Source: Diabrotica undecimpunctata (lineage: Eukaryota; Arthropoda; Insecta; Coleoptera; Chrysomelidae). From it: DNA of 64,000 bases. A model generated the notes under the pieces. The model did no database searches and was not told the DNA's origin. It was given only the letters and a program-made list of their open reading frames with translations. The position numbers and the translations under genes were made by a program. Positions 23,401-37,000 of this stretch are shown piece by piece; within the stretch, counting starts at the first letter, position 1; the number at the start of each line of letters is the position of its first letter. The stretch covers positions 121,665,411 to 121,729,410 of the forward strand of contig NC_092811.1 in NCBI RefSeq assembly GCF_040954645.1, in the 5' to 3' direction.

Positions 23401-26400
23401 AGCCCAAAATAGGGAAGACTTTGCAGAGGTCATCGCCAACCTTCGCTAAGAAGACGGCACCTAAAGAAGAAGATAACCAGTATGTTAAAACAAAAATGTA
23501 GAACTGATGATAAACTTCTGCACGAATAACGAACTTAGAATAAATATCAGATTTTTTGACCACAAAGACCAACACAAATATACATTTAATAACACCCGTG
23601 GACAAAGATCTATGATAGATTATATTATAAGCAACAGAGATATACATCTATCGAAAATAATCGACGTAAGATGCCTCAACTCAGCAGATGTTGGTAGCCG
23701 ACCATAGCCTAGTATTATGTAAAATAAGAAATATCCTGAAATATTTTATTTTTAAAATGCTATAGAATGCACCAACCACCGCACCATAAGCCTGATGTCT
23801 CACACACTTAAAATGTTTTTGAAGATCATCCATAAACGCATTTACCAAATACTTGATAATGGATATTGAAGAAACCCAATTTGGATTCCATAGAGGCGTA
23901 GGTACCCGTGAAGCTCTCTTTGCATTCAACGTACTAATCCAGAGATGCTTGGATGTGAACCAAGATATGTACGTCTGTTTCATAGATTACAACAAGGTTT
24001 TCGATAAAGTCCGCCACGAAGAGCTAATGGACGTCCTCAAAGCAAAACAATTACAATACAATGACCTTCGAATTGTAACAAATCTATATTATAAACAGCA
24101 GGCACACATACGCATTAATAAACACAGATCAGAAGAGTTCGAAATTAAAAGAGGAGTGCGATAGGGGTGTATATTATTGTCACCACTACTATTCAGTGCA
24201 ATCCGAGAGGTGTGGGAAACAAACCACATTTCAGCGGGCTGGAAAAAAGGTAACATTATCAAGCTTCCAAAAAAAGGCAACCTCACACTGTGCAAAAATT
24301 GGAGAGGAATAACCTTGCTTACTGTCATAAATAAAATTTTCACGACCATCATACTGAAAAGAATAACAAACAAGGTTGAGTTTCGAGCTAATCAAGCAGG
24401 CTTTAGACCAGAATCCTCCTGCATAGACCACATTAATACTGTGAGGGTAATAATGGAACAATCGGTTGAATGGAACACACCCCTATACATGATTTTTGTT
24501 GATTTTGAACGTGTCTTTGATAGCTTGTCTCACGCTGCTGTATGGAAAATTTTAGAGCTAAGAAACATCCCGAAAAAAATAATTTCTATTATAAAGTCAC
24601 TATATACTGATGCGAAATGCAGCGTGACACACAATGGCATCAACAGTGACGAATTCGACGTACTTACTGGAGTTAGACAGGGATGCGTGCTTTCTCCGTT
24701 TCTTTTTAACATAGTTATAGACTATGTTCTCTCAAAACTAGACTCCGACACAAGAGGGATACAATGTACGTTAACCACACGCCTAAGCGATCTAGAATAC
24801 GCGGACGATATCTGACTATTAGGTCAAAGGTTCCAAGATCTGGCTTACCAATTGGAAACACTTTCCACTGAAGCCAATAAAATAGGTTTGAAAATCAATA
24901 TTAGTAAAACCAAGTCCATGAGAATAAATGCAAGGAGCAACACGCTATTTACTATCGACAATATGCAGATTGAAAATGTGGAAAACTTTACGTATCTTGG
25001 AAGTGTCATAACAGAAAACAGAGGTACAGAAGACGATATTGTCATGTCTGTTCTACTCTACGGATGTGAAACCTGGAAAGTGACAAACACCCTCACAGAC
25101 AAACTGCAGGTCTTTGTTAACAAATGTTTACGAAGAATTGTCCGTATATTCTGGCCTAACACCATCAGAAACGAAGATCTGCTACACCTGACCGAACAAA
25201 AGAGGGTACAAAATGAAATTAAGTCCAGAAAGTGGGGTTGGATCGGTCACACACTCCGAAAAAATAGTTCCAGTATCGCAAAGACTGCCCTAGAGTGGAA
25301 TCCCCAAGGGAAAAGAAAAAGAGGTCGCCCAGTACAAACTTGGAGAAGATCCATCATGGACGAGATAAGAGGCCAAGGAAAGTCTTGGAATGAAGTGAAG
25401 GCCTTAGCGCAAAATAGAACCCGATGGCGCGTTTTCACTGAAGCTCTATGCTCCACTTAGGAGTTCAAGAACCTTGACCTCCTAACTCCTATATATATAT
25501 AATATACTATTCAATGCATACTCTGAAGAAATTATGAAAAGAGCTCTTGAGGGAGAAACAGCAGAAATAAAGGTCAATGGAACACCAATTAACAACATCA
25601 GATATGCGGACGATACTATCATAATAGCAGACAAGAAGAATATGGATTATCAATAAACATCAAGAAAACTAAATTTATGATGATATCAAAAACCCAAAAT
25701 AATGATGAAAGCCTGACAATTAACGATAAAACTATAGAACAAGTTGAAAACTACAATTATCTTGGCACATTAATTAATCACACGAACGATTACTCCGAAG
25801 AAATCGAAGTTCGAATAGAGAAAGCACAAACAAACTTCAATAAAATGAGAAAGGTACTTTGTGCAAGAGAACTGAAATTAGACTTGAGAGTTAGCTGGCA
25901 AACTAGGCTGTTATATTTTCTCGACTCTGCTTTACGGGATAGAAGCATGGGCACTTAACGCGTCGACTACTAAAAAGTTGGAAGCATTTGAACTGTGGCT
26001 GTATAGAAGAATCCTGAAGATAGAGCATGTAACAAACAACGAAGTCATGGGAAGAGTCAACAAAATAATATAAATATTGGAAACCATCAAGACGCGAAAG
26101 CTGCAATACCTGGGACATGTGATGCGTAATGAAAGATACTTCATACTTCAATTAATTATACAAGGGAAAATCCAGGGCAAGAGAAGTGTAGGAAGGAGAA
26201 GAATCTCATGGTTGGGTATCTTGGAATACGCGACACACGTACGACAACGGACGAAAAGAACACGACAGACAAGAAAGAAAAGACAGACGATAGATTACTA
26301 TTGACACAAACGACTAAGAAGTGCCAGATGACAGACCAGAAAAGAATTGACAAACTCAAAGTGACAGAAGAAATCCCAGACGAAGACAATTGGACTGTTT

Positions 26401-27951
26401 AATAGGTGACAAAGGACATTTGACAGGTGCGCCATTTTTAAAATATAGTCGGTACTGCGTATGTGTAGGGGGCGTGGCTTACAATGCTGTCGAGATTTCT
26501 TACATGTTCCCGTGCTCATTTCCCACGCTCAACCGGCCTAACCTCTGCTGTTGCCGTGTATAAAAGTAAACTGAATCTCAAATATCTATTTTGGTAATGC
26601 CTTCAAACTTCTCAATATTGAACTGGTAATACCTAATATACCACAAGAACAGACACAGATTCGACATTGTTTATTATTTGTTATTGTTATTATTTAATAT
26701 TATATATTTTAGTTTCTCCTCCATGACTCTAATTCTCCATTTTTCTGAAAGTATACACAAGATTTTTATAATGCGACCTAATAAAATTCCGTCTTCTATT
26801 GAACATTTCATTAAAACAAAACCTCATAATAAAGTTTCGGTAGCTTCGTTCTTAGCAGTAAAAAAAGACCCTACGGATTCTGACAAAGACCAAGCTAATC
26901 AAATCAGACTGGGAGGAGCTAACAATGCTATTTGGGTACAAACTGTTCTCATGCCCTGCACGAATATACTTTCAAAGTATAATACCTGCAATCTGGCCCA
27001 AAAGAACGCTAATAACAACAACTTAATGTAGAAACCTATGTATGTAGAAACTTATTAAAATGTTATGTCAATTTCGTAACCGTTTTGTATACATACTCTC
27101 CCTCTCTATTCCAAATAAAGTGTAGGTAAAATGTAATATTTAGAAAAACTTTTTAGCATATTTAATCTAAAAATCATTCGTGAAAAGTACTGTGCAAAGT
27201 ACTTACCGATTCTCCTCAACAATGATTATCGGAACACAGCTACAAATTATCCATGAAATACACCAATCGCACTTCGCAAATTTAAGCTTTATCGAAATCT
27301 GCGAATTTCACGAATACCGTTAAAGTGATGAAAATTTTGATACAAATAAATTTTCCAAACTGTATAATGAATGACTGACGTAAATATACAAAAAGACAAA
27401 CTATTTATAGGTAAACGACTTTGTTAACACGACCGAAATCACTAACATACTGAAGAGACCAACCAGCTTTATCAGGTGATAAAGCCGGTGATTTCATTCG
27501 ATAGAAATTATTTTAGTCATAGCTTATAAGGTATGGTCTATTTTTTTATATTAGATGCAATAGACTTGTTTGAATGTTGATGAGTAAGGTTTGTGTTCTC
27601 TGGAGCTCCGATAAAATATCAGGCTTCAGTGGCAATTGATTAATTCACAAAAAGATAAAGCGTCTTAGGAGACGTAATAAGGCGTTAACTACTGACCTCT
27701 CCTACTGATTAAAAACTCACCAAGAATTTGATAAAAGTATAGAAACAATGACCAATAACATATGTTCAAGGAATAAAATGCAACAATTATCGAAAATAAA
27801 TAAGCGATACGATAGCAGGAACAATAAAACTATGACGGAATTGAATTGACACAGGACTAGAAATCCTGCAGATAAAACTATTTTGTACAATGCCGCACAA
27901 AAAAAACGAAGTGTTCCATAAAAATTCAGAGAGATCAAAAGGCCAATTATT

Positions 27952-28040
<89 letters not shown>

Positions 28041-31000
28041 CTGACTTCGATCTAATTACTTTGTAGGGGTAGCGTTTTAAATAAAACGAGCAGTTCTAAT
28101 TTATATAAATAGTTTACAATTCGATAGCACACAGTAATTCGTACGCTGGTTTCTCGAAAGATCACTTCAAGCATGCTTCTGATAATCTTCCAATCCAGAT
28201 TTTCTAATGCATGCCCTATATTAGGTAAGGCCAGATTCTTGATTCATAATTGCACACAATTTTCTTCAAATTAGTTAGAGCACTAATAGACTTCCTGGAC
28301 ACCGTATACAGCAAAGATCGAGGACCATCTGCTAATCTCAGTACTCTTCCAACTTTAGGCTGCTGATTTTTTAACTCGTCCAAACGACCGAACTTCTTAA
28401 ATAATACGGACGAGATTCCTTTAGTCATCTCAAGGTCTTCGTTAACACAGTGGGCTAGAGAGACGTTATGCGGAACACTAAAAAAATTCTGCTGAACTAC
28501 TATAGTCACGCTGAATCTAGCACTCTTTTTCTCTGCGTAATTTGACATAAATTCATTAAAGCTTGGTCGCCGGTCATCTTGGATCTCATGTTGAAGGGTT
28601 CGTGCTGCTTCTGTTTCATTTGAGTCAGCATAAGGTGCAAGACGATTTATGTGAACTACTTTTGGTTTACCTTTCGGCAACTTCTTAATTCGGTATATTA
28701 CGTCATTTATTCTCTTTTTAATTTCATACGGACCTTCCCATCGTCTTTGCAGTTTAGGAGACAAGCCTCGACGTTGTGGATTATAAAGCCAAACAAGATT
28801 ACCTACTTCAAAGCTTTCATTCTTGCATCGAGAATCATATTGATCTTTCATTCTGTCATCAGTTTACCCAATAGAACCGTTCTCGAACCTTTTGCAGAGT
28901 CTTCGTAATACCAAAGTGTCCATCTGATGCACCGTCATGCAACTGACACTTTACTTTTAGGTACAATCAACTGGAGCTTAGATTCTGTACCATCATCGTT
29001 CTCAAAGGTTCTATACAGAAGATCATCTTTTAGTACTAGGCAATTCCATTGGCTCCAGAAAGACTTGACTTCTTGACTACACGCACTAATGTCTTGTCAA
29101 GAAGGTCTTTCACTTCGACGCATCCAATCCAATACCCTTTTTATACACGGATCATTTGCTTGAGAGTCTTGTAGGTGTTGAGGCTGCTATTGATCATTAA
29201 TGACGGTGGTTCGTCTCACAGAGCAAAGTCGTTCTTCTAATTTAAGACAGTGATTACAATTTGCACTGCATGGCCGTCTTGACTGAGCATCAGCATTTGA
29301 ATGACTTTTTATAGCCCAGTGTTCGATCTGTTTTAGCTTTCTGACTGATTATTTTCTTGCAATTTACGGCGAATGTGACCTACGTCGCCACCATTCCAAC
29401 ATCTGGGTTCGCGTCTCTTCGGCATCGTGTTACGAACTACCTTCCGTACGATTGTCTACAGACGTTTATCGTTTTGTTTGTCGCTCTCTTTAGAGGTTCG
29501 TACTCGATAGCTCCTGAAGCTTGACTACCTGTTTCGTGTTCCAAGGCAATGACGAGCGCTTCATCTAAAACTTTCGGTCTTGCTAGTCGTAAAGCTTTCT
29601 GTAGTTCACTGTAGTTAAATATTTTTTTTTAATATGAAAAATCTCGTTAAACAAGAATTATACTTTGAACTGCCGCCATCAAATTGTATTGTAGAGAGGT
29701 GGCTACATCTGAAACATCGGTAAATTTATCATCGATAGATAGCATTAATTTCTACTTCGAAATGCTTCAAAAGAAACGTCATACTAACAGGGTTGCCATA
29801 TCAATTAATTTGTACAATACTTTTGCAGATTACAAAAAAATTTAATAAGAATGTTATCGGTTTGAATTTTGAACTGGCCATGCTGAAACTTACAGAATAC
29901 AATTACGATTTGGCCTTGAAGTAAACGTAGATTTTTTTTATTCTGTAGCCCTGATACAACGTTTTGTTTTCTTTATTTAATACCAATTTATAAAAAAAAG
30001 TACTAAATCCAATTATATAATTTTAGGTTAACAGAGAAATCATCGAGACAATGGTGAAGGCATATGGCAAAATATTCGGCAACCTGAAACCAGTATTCGA
30101 TGGCAGAAACAACCTCTACACCAGAGATCCCCTTCCCATCGGTAATTCCCGCGAAGAACTCGAAGTTACTCTACCGGGCGAAGGCAAGGATAGACTATTC
30201 AGAGTTAGCATCAAATGGGTAGCTCAAGTCTCCTTGTACGGTCTCGAAGAAGCTCTAGAAGGCCGAACTAGACAAATTCCGTTCGAAGCTATTTTGGCTT
30301 TGGACGTCGTCATGAGGCATTTGCCCTCTATGAGCTACACGCCCGTAGGAAGAAGTTTTTTCAGTAGTCCTGAGGGATATTATCATCCGTTAGGTAAGTT
30401 TGGTATCTAAAAGAATTATATTTACCATTGTAACGTTATTTTTTTAATTAGGCGGTGGTAGAGAAGTCTGGTTTGGATTTCATCAATCTGTAAGACCTAG
30501 TCAATGGAAAATGATGCTCAATATTGATGGTAAGTAATCTTTCATTGTTTTATAGTGTAATTGTTATTTTGTTATTGATTGATTTCAAAATTCTAATGGC
30601 TGCGACATGATGTTCACTGGGAATTCTTTCTTTATTTCTACAATACATACTTCAAAATGTTAATTTATCAGACCTGTTGGTTATTTAATTGTCGTGTTTA
30701 CCTGGATAGGAATGTAAAGAGTGCTATCTTGATCTGTTTAGGCACACAGGTAGTCCTTAAAGTACTCAAAAAAGGGCGCCAGAATGTTGACAAATTGAGA
30801 TTCTAACGATGAGATCGGAAATGAGGTATCCTGAATGTTCACTTGTTCAAAAATCCTCTTCAGCGAATGAGCGCAGTATCACTTGCACCTGCCCTAGCTG
30901 CTTGTGGAAATAAGTTTGTTTTTCTTTTGGAAGTACCAGGCTTTTGAGAGATCGTTTTCACATAATGTGAACCTTACAAGGAGGGAGAATTGGGCGATTA

Positions 31001-34000
31001 CTGGTTGAAATTTTTAATTTGTATTTTATCTGTAGAAAAAATGATATCCCTGGTTGATACCAAAATGGTGACATCTTATACTAACATGGTGTCTAATAAG
31101 AAAATTTAGAGATGGAAAAAAGTTCAAATCCAGTAGCATATTGTAGTGTGGCGGCGACATCAAGAACATTCAGAGATAAAGCTCATACTAGAAATGTAAA
31201 GGAACATTTAAAAGTTTGTTGCATTCGATTCGTATGAGTGTCAGGAAATTTTGTGAACAATGATAATGTGGAAAATGATTTGACAAAATGATAATGTGGA
31301 AATGAAAATTGCATTATTGAACAAGGAAAATGCATTTTCCAAAGTGCATTTATACATTTTAGAGCTATAACTTTAATTTCATTTTCATCCTAATCAATAT
31401 CAATATAATAATACAAATTTCTCCCGCAGGAGTTTGTGGTGTTCTGGAGCCTGTAGTTCTTGTAGCTTTTCTTCTACCTGTTCATCCCATGGACTGTCAT
31501 CACTCTCGACATAAGATACTTCTGTTTCACTTGCATCAGATGATGACAATGGCTCTTTACGTTTCTTTGTATTTGTATTTTTACTTGGTACTGGAGTTTC
31601 AAGCGAATCAGCAATTTTTCGAACTTTATTTCTTTTTCCATTTCCTTTCTGCTTTCTAAAATCCTCCTGTTCCTTCATGCTCAATATTTAAGGGGGTAAT
31701 TGTAAACACTTAATGTACTTAGTACTTACTTCTTGTAGTAAATAACCTTCAAATTAACATTTTAGGCAATATAAGGATTCTCATAGTAGCTATAAATTAT
31801 ATAATCTCTATACTTACCTAATACAGAGATATGAAATTTGTAAAATATTGGCACTGCTCTAAATCGATTTGTGTTTAAAAACAATCAAATTTAAGTTGCA
31901 CAAAATGGGGATTCACTTGGCCTGTAAACACCTGAATGTCATTTCACAGAATAAGCAAAGATGGAATTGCAATGCTGTGTATGTGACATTGTTGCCATAT
32001 TTCATTTGTAGCCGTCGGGAGTACTGTTTCCAATTACCCACCTGACCCTATATGCAAATGTTTAAGTGCTCTTTTAACTTAATTCTATTTTCTAGTGTCT
32101 GCAACGGCATTTTACAAAGCGCAACCTGTGATAGAGTTTATGTGCGAAGTCCTGGACATTCGAGACATAAACGAACAGAGGAAACCTCTAACAGACAGCC
32201 AACGTGTGAAGTTTACAAAAGAAATCAAGGGTCTCAAAATAGAAATAACGCATTGTGGAGCGATGAGGCGAAAATACAGAGTCTGTAACGTGACGAGAAG
32301 GCCTGCACAGATGCAATCGTAAGTACATAATCACAACTTTCTAGTAGAATTGACACACAATTTTATATGTTCACATTACTCTTTTTTATCTTGGTCTGTT
32401 GATCCTTTCCTCTGTCTTTCTTAACATATTTCAATAAACAAACTAAACAGATTATGCTCCTATAAAATTAACACAAATTAAAAACGAACAAGTAGGAAAA
32501 AGAAAAACTTATTAGAAAACTATTGTTTATATTTTAATTCAATTCGGCGATTTCCTTTATTTGAAAAATGTTAATAACAGAATCGTAGAAAGAGGATTTT
32601 GTCATTAATCCATTTAAAAGGCGTTACTCAATGGAAATTAAAGAAAGTGACGACATTCGATCTTGCAATTGGGTATTTCTTTGGCATGTTCTAATCCGTT
32701 TCATTGTTGAAAAATTTCTGTTCTAATCCGTTTCATTGTTAAAAAACTTTTTTCAACAGATGCACTTGTAGCCAGAATTGCTAAAAATAGGTTTGCCACT
32801 TTAAAATCTTCCGGAAATGCATTATGAAGCTCTGAGACTTTAAATATTGATACAATTCTTGTACATTTTTTTGAATATAGTCTGGATCATTATAAAGAAC
32901 TGTCAATTCTGTTTTTAACTTAATGTGTCAAATTTTTGTCCATATAGCTTTACGAGTCGATGAAAGGCGCTATCTGGGAATTTGTTTCTATGATTTTTAA
33001 AATTGTCGGATTGGCAACGAATTGGTAATTCGTTGCCTCTTATTAGGTTTGGGGACATCATCATTTACAAAATCCTTTTGTTTTGACCATAGACTTTCAA
33101 AATTATTCCGCTCTAATTGCAAACATTCGAGAAATTCATTAACCTTTCTCGTGCAAAATCCAATGTCATACATTTTTTTTTGTAAAATATCAAACAAAAT
33201 TTCTGATTTTGGTAGAATAACCTCAAACCGTGTACCGACGCATTCTTCGTATATCCTGGACCGAACATGTCACCAACATAGAGGTATTCCAAAGAATCGG
33301 AAAGGAGAAAGAAATCGTGAGCACAATCAAACAAAGAAAGCTTGAATATCTAGGCCACATATTGAGACACGATATGCACCGTCTACTGCAATTGATTGTC
33401 CACAATTGCAACAATGCAAAATAAATCTCCACCAATTAATTTATAAATTTAATATTGTGAACATATTTTTAGTTTTGTGTTAATTTTCTTTGTTATGTTA
33501 CATTATCATGTAGCTAATTCAGTATACCAGACATGTTCTTACAAAAATTGCTATTTCTTGTTTTTCATTCTTTTTTGTCGTGCTTAAAATATTCAGGACG
33601 ATGTGTTTATAGTTATATGTCGTTTTTTTTTATTATAGATTTCCACTTCAGTTAGAAAACGGCCAAACTGTCGAATGTACAGTGGCGAAATATTTCTTGG
33701 ACAAGTACAAAATGAAATTAAGATACCCCCACTTGCCATGCCTCCAGGTTGGCCAAGAACACAAGCACACATACCTACCATTAGAAGTTTGCAACATTGT
33801 TGCCGGACAAAGGTGTATAAAGAAGTTAACGGACATGCAGACTTCGACAATGATCAAAGCAACAGCGAGGTAAGAACTTGCAAATTTTAGTAATTCAATA
33901 TCTAAGCACTATCATAATGTACAGTTTAAAAAAAATACTAGGGTCATAATTATATTATGAAATGCAGATTTTCGGTTCTTAAAATCTACATACACATTTA

Positions 34001-37000
34001 GTGTTATATATAAAACAGTGGTAATTAAAACATGCAAAAAATACTTACACTAAATTATTTTTTTTTAATTGGAAACATATGCGCAACAAAAAATATTAAT
34101 TGACGAGCAAGAGCTTTTCGAGGAACGATCCATCATTTAATAAATAAACTTTACATAACTATGCTGTATAATTTATTTCGAAACGGGCAAATTATTCATT
34201 TATAGATATTACAAAGAAAAGGTCTCTAAAACGTTTTTGGGCAAGCCAAAAAAATTCACATTATAAGCCATGAATGAATCAAATAAATAAATGTTCAAAA
34301 AGAAAACAGAATTGTGAACGATAGAAATAATCGAAAATTTATCAGTGTAGTCTGTAACTGTAACAAACAAGTTAAGAAAACACTAAGTTGTCACGTCACT
34401 AAAGACGTCATGCGTAAGTCTGTCAGTAATTTCCCCGATTCAAATTCATAATAGGCAACTTACATTACGCGGCTCAGAGTAGTGGGTCAGGCTCTAGACA
34501 TTAGTAAAAGAAGGTATAGAGCCGAAGAAACTCGAAAGCTTCCGATTGGCTTTAGAATTGACCGTCATTGACTCCCACCGGTCTCCTAGACAAGCTGTGT
34601 CTACTGAAAGGTTACAGCATGTTTTCGCGTCGCGTTTGAAATTCGAAATGACAGTACTTAAAGCGTTAAATGGGAACTTATATACAGAGAAATAATTATC
34701 CGGGGCAATTTGGGCTGAATAAAAAAATTTTTAAACTTTGTTTATTCTTTTTTAAGATAATTAATTGTTTTTCTTCGAAGATTTTGAGATATTTATACAA
34801 AAACCTTCTTACGAAGATTTGTAATACGTAGATACCTTATACAGAATGGAATTTGAATTACGTGAATTAAAACTTCATAAGTTTTTTTGATCGCTACACT
34901 GTTCCACTATGTATGTCTTTAAGCAGACAATTTACTTTTTTTATTAACGATTACCGCTTCAGTACATCTGAAATAGATAGCTAGCTAGATATTAAAGCTA
35001 CTAATTTCCTTCTAATGTAAATTGTGACAGTTTGTTTATTATTCTGATCGTACCGTAATGTGTAGACACTAATGTTTCCTTGTGGTTTCAGATCGGCACC
35101 CGACAGAGAGCGTGAAATCAACAACTTAGTCCGTCGAGCCGACTTCAACAACGACGAATACGTACAAGAATTCGGTCTGACCATCAGCAACAACATGATG
35201 GAGGTCAGAGGGAGGGTTTTGCCCCCGCCAAAATTACAATACGGCGGTCGGGTGGCCTCCCTCAGTGGACAGGTGGGCTGGCACGTTAGTTTCCAGTTGT
35301 ATTTTATTTTCTTTTTAGCTTAGCTTGTATAGAGGAAGATTGCAGGATGCGCACAATTTATTTTGGTCCACGTTACTGGTAAAAATGTCGAAAACATAAA
35401 GAATATGCTATCAAGTAGGTAAAAAAGGGTGGTGACTAAGTGGAATAATTTAGAAACTAAATTAGTAAGTTCACATAAACCAATAACATTAAACATATTA
35501 GCCTATGTTGTATTCAAAGGTAACTATGGTATATTTGAACAGTTTTGATGTGCACCTATATAGCATTACGCAAATACTCCCCCTCTCTGTCTCTCTTTGT
35601 GTTTCCCTCTCTCTCTCTCTCGCCCTATCTACCTTTCCTTATCTTTCTAACTCTTATCTCTCATTTTTTATCTTTGTCCCTTTCATTTGCTTACACTCTG
35701 TCTTTCTATGTCTCTCTCCCCTTCTCTCGATGAAATTCATTTTAAACTACTGAGTTTCCGGGTTGGATCGCGTCGAATTTTGCTGCGTTGAGCTTTCGAC
35801 ACCCTCTCTGGAGACTTCATCTGGACTTCCGGGGCCTAATGAGGATCTTGGCGAGTCTAATGACTCACTAAGATTGCTTCTACTATACAATTTACTATTC
35901 ACTTATATTTGAACAAGTCTTCTTCACTACTTGATTACTAAAACTTAATAACATCCCTACATGCATATCAACAACAACTTTTAACAACATTTTGAGGAAG
36001 GGTCTTTAATCAAAATTTGCAAATTTTATCATATAATTTTTGTATGACTGTTTTGTATGTCGATATTTAAATGAAAACGTAAAACTATCGAGTATCATTT
36101 CGAAATGATAACATTTTAACAATAAAAACTCTTTTCTCAATAGATAATACCACTTTTCTAGCATATCAGCCGTTTTTTGACCTATCTTAGCATTGTTGCT
36201 GATATAAAATATAGTATGTCTATATAGTTTGAAAGTATAGCATTCAATATCATCAGGAGTTTCGAAACCTGAGTTTACTGAGGTACTTCTACTGCATAAT
36301 TTACTATTTACTTACGATTTGAACAACCCTTTTCCAGTACTTGACTACTAAAAAACAATTAAGTGATTTTAACAGCGGTATAAATTGCTATATCCTGTTA
36401 TAAACTTTACTCGGGTACTTATATACCTAGCAGTTCAACAACATTTTGAGAATTTTCAAATTCTTTTAAACAATTTTTGTACGGGCGTTTTGTATGTCGA
36501 TATTTAAACGAAAACGTAAAATGATGGAGTGTTATGTCGATCCAAAAACAGAAACGGTAACATTTGAACACTTTTAACTCTTTCCTCGATCGATAATACC
36601 AATTTTCTGGCGTATCTGCGGTTTCTTGACCTATCTTAGCACTGTTGCCGATATAAAATATGGTGTGTCTATACGGTTTGAGTGCTAGATAGTTATTTTA
36701 CACGACAGTGTAGTCTAAAGTCTAACAAGGAAAGATGTAACCAGAAGGTATTTGTCTATTGCTAAAAGTCCCTGTCAAAAAAGTTCAAATATATCATAGT
36801 TACATTTTAGGGTTACATCACACATGTTAACCTGCAATCTTCACAGTGTAAATCTTTAATTTGCCTTTTACAGTAGTACATTAATATGGGGTTCACAATT
36901 GTGGTGATTGTGTATTTTTGACGTACATTTTGCTTGAACTGTTGGTAGTGTTGGTAGCACATATGTCCGTTCTTTGAAAAACAGCAAGATCGATGTTTTT

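Noticed and set aside
26678..27031. 117-residue ORF preceded by a tataaaag box
   Set aside because: No recognisable domain, biased composition, and no repeat ends or splice support; left as unannotated intron sequence.
34370..34680. CpG-richer block in intron 6 as an internal promoter
   Set aside because: No initiator, TATA or exon-like sequence could be tied to it.
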